Source: Mauremys mutica (Eukaryota; Chordata; Testudines; Geoemydidae). Taken from it: 64,000 nt of DNA. The notes beneath the pieces are model-generated. The model saw only the letters and a list, made by a program, of their open reading frames with translations. It was not told where the DNA came from and searched no databases. Both the position numbers and the translations under genes were made by a program. Below are positions 58,248 through 64,000 of the stretch, one piece after another; the first letter of the stretch is position 1, and every line of letters begins with the position of its first letter. Location of the stretch: NCBI RefSeq assembly GCF_020497125.1, contig NW_025422871.1, positions 62,001-126,000 of the forward strand. The letters run 5' to 3'.

Positions 58248-59107
58248 CAGTGATGAGCTGCCAAAATCTTAACAACCGGTTCCCTATAAAAAGTTCTGAT
58301 TTAAGGCGTGGGGGTAGCGGGGGAGGGGCCATGGGGGGTGACATACCCGTGGGGCCGGGGGCCCCTGCAGGGCCTGGGGCAAATTGCCCCACTTGCCCTT
58401 CGGCAACCCTAGAACTTGCAGCCCCCTCTCCCCTTACCTTGCCGGCAGCTCAGAGCAGCAGGATGACTCAGGAGCTCAGCTGAGCAGCCCAGCTGCTGGC
58501 CATGCTGCAGCTCTGCGGGGGGCGGGCTGGGGGAGACATCCTCATGGGGCCAGGGGCCCAGGGCAAATTGCCCCACTTGCCTCCCCCCCCCATGGCCCCG
58601 GAGCTTGCAGCCCCCTTACCTTGCCGGCAGCCCAGAACTCAGCTGAGCTGCCCAGCTGCTGGCCATGCTGCAGCTCTTCGGGGTGGGGGAAGCGGGGGAG
58701 GGCCCGGGGAGACATCCTTGTGGAGCCAGGGGCCCTGCAGGGCTTGGGCCAATTGCCTCACTTGCCCCCTCCCCTCCCTTCTGGCCAGCCCTGGAGCTTG
58801 CAGCAGGACCCCAACACACACCTTGCCGGGCCTCTCAAAAAGTGGCAGCAGGATGACTCCAGAGCTCAGCTGAGCTGCCCAGCTGGTGCCGGCGGCTGGC
58901 CACGCTGCGGCTGTGGGGAAGCATGGGAAGGGCCGGGGGAGCCTCAGCCTCCCCAGCTGGGAATCCTGGGAGCAACAGGATGGTCCGGCCTGCGGACCGG
59001 AGTTCTTTGCCCACCCCCTGGCCCTTTAACAACCGGTTCTCCACAGAGGTCTAATTTTAGCAACCGGTTCTTGGGAACCTGTGGGAACCGGCTCCAGCTC
59101 ACCACTG
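58248..59107. mobile_element. Non-autonomous hAT element with internal tandem repeats (860 bp)
   Basis: The ends CAGTGATGAGCTG and CAGCTCACCACTG (with mismatches) are inverted. A perfect 8-bp duplication, AACAGTAC, flanks it (58240-58247 and 59108-59115). 'caaccggttc' occurs near both ends. The interior has about four imperfect units (near 58300, 58480, 58650, 58850) of roughly 170-190 bp, each with 'gctggccatgctgcagctct' and 'aattgcc' words. Confidence 0.9.
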
Positions 59108-59115
59108 AACAGTAC

Positions 59116-61014
59116 GTGGTTCCCCTGTTTCAACAGGATTCCATTCCACCTAGTCACCACCCTCTGTGCAGTGGCATCTCCTGCTGTGATTCTCACCTGT
59201 CTTACCTCTTTCCTTACACCTTTGTCCATTTCATTCGGATCTCTCCAAGGACCTCAAGCATCGAGCACACTTCTACAGTAACTGCCCACTAATTTAAATC
59301 CTTCATTCATGAGAATTCTTAATTGGCTTCTCTCCAGAAGAAATAAGCCCAATTTTATCGTTTTCCGTCAGATCTAAGCTCCTTGATTCCATGTATTATC
59401 CTAGTTTCTCTGGGTTGTGCTCTCTGCAATGTGAGTGGTATCATACAGCAACCCAAAGTGGACATTTTCTCCTTTTTGTTCTGCCAAAGCCCTCCTTGCT
59501 GTCCTTCTCTTCCTTCTTATACTTCTCTCCCAACGCGCCAACTGCTCCCTGTAATTTTGAGAGCTCTGTTTTTACTCACAATTAACTTTAACAACCTATT
59601 ACTTATTCCCATAAATATGGATATGTATCTTCCAGAGATTGCTCTCTGACCTTCCATTAGCTCATTTGCCGTATGTGTACATACGGGTACAGGACACACT
59701 GTCCACCTTTTCCCTGCTGGCTCGGCTTCTGCTGTAGCTGTTACATAGCAGCTATTTGTCCTCAGAACACCTCGTGTGCCTGACACCATGGCCCACCCTG
59801 CTATTTGGCCACATCTAGGATGGGAAAATACGGAGTTGGTATACACTGAAGCAAAATTGTTCTTTTTAGATCAAGCCACCTTGTCTTTTAAAACAAACAA
59901 ACAAACAAAAAACAAAACTCATTGTCTGCGATGCGTATATGGCACAAATCCCTGTTTGGAGCATGGAAGTATTGAGAGGACAGTTTTTGCATTGAACATA
60001 GGAGCAAGGAGATGAAACACTGAAATAGAGTTGAACAGATTCACTGGGATGCAACCTGGCAACAATATTTGTAAATGATGTTTTCTTTGTTTAATACCCA
60101 TTAATAACTAGCAACAAATACCCAAGCCTGACAGACAACTGGACGCTCTATGGACTCTCAGACTAGCATCCAAATTTGATTTGTTGCTACACCAGTTTCT
60201 CTTGGAACTCTTGCCACACTATCGCTGACTGCAAATGGACTTTTGGCCCATAATTCCAAGGATAATAGTTTGCTTATAATGCAATAATAATACAAAATGC
60301 TCCATGAATGCATTTCCTTTCAAGTGAACCACAAAGTACACCGTAACTCACGGAAAGAGTCTCCACTGACAGACAGTGAATAACTGTTTTCTACACCTTA
60401 GCTAATAGCTTTCTCCTTTCCACAGATACATTGAAAAATTGCTAGGAGCTGTTTCCAAAGCGGCCTCCATAATATGCATGTGCATGAAGGAGACTCAGAG
60501 AGCACTGTGGTGCAGAGGGAACATAGGAATGTAGTGAAGGCATCTCTCTAATGGTCCTTTAGGTCATCGCCAACTGCCAACCATCCATAAGGCAATTGAA
60601 AAGCTAACTCTATGCTTCTTAGAGCTACATCTGCCCAATGCACTCATCTGGTTCCTCCTAGCTGGGCTTCTGACCAAGACACCAAATGGGAAGGTTGCTG
60701 ACTACACTGACAGAGGACTTCCTGCTGCGGGTGAACAGGTGCAGAACGTCCACACGCGGGTTATGGGCCCACCCACCAGATTTGAGAGTCAGTATGCTAC
60801 TGTCCTGCCTCAGAGACACAGTAGGCTGAAATGGCTGCCTTCCTTTCTGACAAGCTGTTCCCAGAAAGTAGGGATGGACAACCGCTTCTCTGCCTACCTC
60901 ATTCTCACAAAGCTCCTTGTCAGGAAGCAGCCCCCCCATGTCAGGGCAAGACACACGGAGAGACATGTGGGAAGCATTCACTGACTGCTACTGCCTTTGC
61001 TGTGCCTGTTCTGA
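59116..61014. other. Intergenic stretch, (AAAC)n microsatellite only
   Basis: 'aaacaaacaaacaaac' at about 59892-59908. No gene was seen. Confidence 0.45.
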
Positions 61015-61280
61015 GAGGAGGCTAGATGACGGCTGGCAGTAGCCACTGAGGCAAGGTGGGGATAGGGGGTTGGGGGTTCCCCTGGGAGGGGAGACCCAGC
61101 GTGTGGGGGTAGTGCAAGTCGCCAGAACCCCAAGGTACGGGGCACCGGGGTCCGGGAGGGACATGGGGGCCTGAGGCAGGTGAGACACCGGCCAGCAGAG
61201 GGCGCTCTGAGGCTGAAGAGCTAATTCCCAAGAAGACCAGCAGGAGGCGCTGCACCAGTGAGTCTTCGCTTTGCTACAGA
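61015..61280 (+). mobile_element. Truncated LTR of the 53212 family, plus strand
   Basis: Follows the complement of the 53212 LTR: 'ggtgggggtccccagggagg' there corresponds to 'gggttcccctgggaggggag' here. Both share 'gagggacatggggg', 'cagagggcgctctgaggct' and 'gagctaattcccaagaagac'. It ends GCTACA at 61279. The 5' part is missing. Confidence 0.65.
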
Positions 61281-61954
61281 GACCATAAACTCTTCCTCAT
61301 TTGTTCCTGTTCTAATATATTAGTACTTTAAAACATTTGACCCTTTTTGACATTATTTCATAATATTGGACCAATGTTTGACCAACATTTTACCAATTGA
61401 CCAATTATTTTTGTACAGGTCAAATGCCCAACTCTAATTATGAATGAGATAAAATGGACTTGATGCAAACACTTCTTTGCTGCAAAGAGCACAGTGTGTA
61501 CTGGGGAGAAGGCATAAAGGGAGCGTCATGCCGGACTCTTTGCCAGCCATGGTCTGTTCCATGAAGATGGCTGCGCTGGATTTAAAGGGCCGTGTGGCAT
61601 GGAGGGGAAGGAGGGGCAGAGAAGGAAGAACATAGACCAACATGCAGCTAGTGAGGGTGGCAGTGCCCAACCTGAGACCATGTTCAGGGGGTGGAGACCT
61701 TCTGAAAAACGGTGTCTTGGGTTGGGCACCCAAAATCACTAGTGACTTCTGAAAACCTCGGCCTCCCTCCGCTTTAAGATGAGCAATGGAAACAAGGGAA
61801 GAGGTCATGGCAGAATAAAAGGAAAGGGTAAAGAATTCTGGGATATTTCAAGTAACCACATATAATCAGGACCATAGTTTTAAGTCTCATCGCTTCAATA
61901 TTGATTTATAGGGAAGAATATGCCCATTGAACCAGCAGCAACACATCTTGTGAT
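61281..61954. other. Intergenic stretch, nothing recognised
   Basis: No gene or named repeat was seen. Confidence 0.4.
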
Positions 61955-62280
61955 AATACGAAACCCTAGGTCTTATCAGCAGATCTCAAAGTGCTGGACA
62001 AAGGAGGTCAGTATTGTTATCCCCACTGTTACATATGGGGAAACTGGGGCACAGAGCAGTGAAATAATTTGCTCAAGGTCACCCAGCAGGCCTGTGACAA
62101 AATCAGGAACAGAACTCAAATCTGCTGAGCCTCAGTCCACTGCTCTAACCACTAATATATCTGCCTGCCTGCAGCTCTTTGATGATCCTTAGTGCAGTTC
62201 TCAAAGTTGTGCATACAGCACCTGCCACAGTGGGTCCTAATCCCTGCAGTACTAATGCAGTACACATAATGAATAAATAG
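61955..62280 (+). repeat. CORE/MIR-type SINE followed by an L3-like tail
   Basis: 'cagatctcaaagtgctggac', 'ttatccccactgttacatat', 'ggggaaactggggcacagag' and 'gctcaaggtcacccagcag' (to about 62160), then 'acagcacctgccacagtggg' and 'taatgaataaatag'. The same head is at 37376. Confidence 0.7.
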
Positions 62281-63884
62281 TAATTTCTGCAACATGGACC
62301 ACATGTGCATCACATCAGATGGACCATTCCCCTTCGCATACCAACCTCGCAGCAGCTCCAGCAATTGCGTCCATGGAAGAGTCACAGCTGGAAAGTATTT
62401 CGTGTGTCCTTGGTTGCATTCTAACTGGAAACAAAGAGGAGAGCCAGCACCGTGGGCCCAGCCAGCTCATCAGAGCCAACCACAGTGGTGAACAAACCAT
62501 TGCCCCGCTCTGTCTGACAACCGTGGATTGGACTGGAGCAGTTCTATCAGCTGCCTGGGGGAGAGGAGGAGAGCTGCAGCAGGCATGCATGGGTGTGACT
62601 TATTGTTGGATAGGTAAGGGTGGGGGGGTTAGCAGGTGGAAAAGCAACCTCCCTACCTCCATTCAAAGTTAGTGCCATGCTACAAAGCATCACGCTTGTA
62701 CGAGGGGCGGGATTTGGGCTATGTTAGAGTCATAAGTTTGAAAGTCCTTTTTTGCGGGGGCAGAGGGGGTCTAAAATCTCAATCATAGTGTTACATAATA
62801 TATTCCCTCTCTCACACACACACACTTTTGTTTGTACTAGGTTGTGCTGAGCTGCACTGTTACCCCAGGACAGCAAGGTTAAGACATGTTGGAGGACTGT
62901 TTGCAAAAACCTAGAATGCCGTCTGCACTGTCTCCATGCTAAACACAAGACTTCCATTTCCAGCATTGTCCGTCAGGTGTTTTTAGCAGCACTAATGTCA
63001 CATAGGGAGAAATTCACCCATGTGCAGAGGGTGAGCATGAGGCTTATGCACCCTTCCAGTCCCACTTAAAACCAGCTTAGATGCTAGGCCTCTGCATGGG
63101 CTGGCTTTCACCCTTTAAAAATAAGTCCGCTTAATTTTACACTCAGTTAAATGAATACTCTTTTAAAATGTGGCAGGGACGGTGGTTACAATGGGCTCTC
63201 TGTGCAATCCACCCCATCTTTAGTCTAAAAATGCAACATACAAAGATCACACATTCAAATGGTCTTCTTAGGAGAAAAATTACTCAGGGTAAATAGTCTT
63301 CCTCTGTAAGACTCTGGTTTCAGCCTCTTCAAAGATATTTGACTCACTCTTGTCTTTATCATCTATCCTTCTATCAGTTAAACCCTTAGAGAGTAATATG
63401 ATACTATCTGACTCCAGCAGGCTTGCGGTGGTGCCAGATTTAACTTTGTAATGTCACGGTTACGACTGCCGATTAAAAATGAATCAGTATTTATGCTATA
63501 CATCCCATTTGATTAGAGATTGCCCTTTCCCATTACAAACATTACTACAATTGATGGGCCCAATATTGAAACAGTGCATCCCCATTCACATATTTAATAT
63601 AGCGTTTGCCTGCTGGTAGGTCACATGATTTCTCAGTGTTTTGGGACACTATGACACACAATACAGCTGAATCTACCTCGGTAATCTCAGAATTATTATC
63701 ACTATATATATATATAACACTACATTTAAGTGTGCGTGCTTTTAGAATATTTATCGTAACCGACACAGGGTGCCTCTTCACAAGAATATATGCCACTCCT
63801 GGATAAGGTTCATGGAGAGGTTCCAGGCAGCAAGAATCAAGACTATATGGTTGCCAGCTTTATAAATGGAGGGAAAGAGACAGG
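62281..63884. other. Intergenic stretch with microsatellites
   Basis: (CA)n at about 62813-62824 and (TA)n at about 63702-63716. At 63005-63110 'gagaaattcacccatgtgca' and 'ttaaaaccagcttagatgct' belong to an unclassified dispersed repeat. No gene was seen. Confidence 0.45.
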
Positions 63885-63897
63885 GAGCTTTCTCCCC

Positions 63898-64000
63898 AGG
63901 GCTGGCTCCAGACCCCAGCGCGCCAAGCGCGCGCTTGGGGCGGCGTGCTGCGGGAGGGCGGCAGGTGGCTCCGGTGGACCTCCCGCAGGCATGCCTGCGG
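63898..64000. mobile_element. hAT-like element terminus, cut by window end
   Basis: The start 'cagggctggctccagacccc' followed by 'gccaagcgcgcgcttggggc' matches the terminal type of a turtle hAT family. The other end lies beyond the window. Confidence 0.5.

Noticed and set aside
58384..59292. 302-codon plus-strand frame
   Set aside because: It covers the tandem units of a hAT element and runs past its target duplication into unrelated sequence.

Overview
This is eukaryotic, non-viral nuclear DNA, and its repeats point strongly to a turtle (Testudines). The pointers are a CR1 LINE with sauropsid-type 3' ends, short hAT elements with perfect 8-bp target duplications, Harbinger- and mariner-type MITEs, a DIRS-like tyrosine-recombinase retroelement, Penelope-like fragments with a hammerhead-like hairpin, several solo LTRs, and CORE/MIR-type SINEs. 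I recognise no complete host protein-coding gene, tRNA, rRNA or CRISPR array. Family names rest on recognised sequence features, not on a database search.

Layout. Positions 1-13400 are AT-rich, fairly repeat-poor and without a convincing gene. I read them as the first intron or downstream part of a minus-strand gene. Positions 13770-15070 are a dense CpG island. On the minus strand it holds an in-frame ATG (13915) followed by a good splice donor (after 13777), and a second strong donor (after 14360), so it looks like the promoter and alternative first exons of a gene running leftwards. I could not identify that gene. A roughly 23-copy GC-rich minisatellite (15086-16065) sits just upstream of the promoter, followed by a second GC-rich stretch to about 17165.

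From about 19345 rightwards the window is mainly transposable elements. Two three-level nests can be dated in order of insertion. In the first (19345-22711), a plus-strand LTR was hit by a minus-strand LTR, which was hit by a hAT element with a GC minisatellite. In the second (24768-28506), a foldback hAT-like element was hit by a CR1, which was hit by a solo LTR. Positions 30-45 kb hold MITEs, hAT elements, Penelope fragments (one an inverted pair with an 11-bp target duplication), old LINE and SINE pieces, and a second CR1. A decayed DIRS-like element lies at 45090-50050 on the minus strand. It keeps gag-like, RNase H and tyrosine-recombinase remnants but appears to have lost the reverse-transcriptase core. 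Positions 50-64 kb hold solo LTRs, hAT elements and SINE/LINE tails, and the window ends inside another hAT-like terminus.

The only likely functional host unit is the CpG-island promoter and first exon. The coding sequence elsewhere belongs to broken transposable elements.
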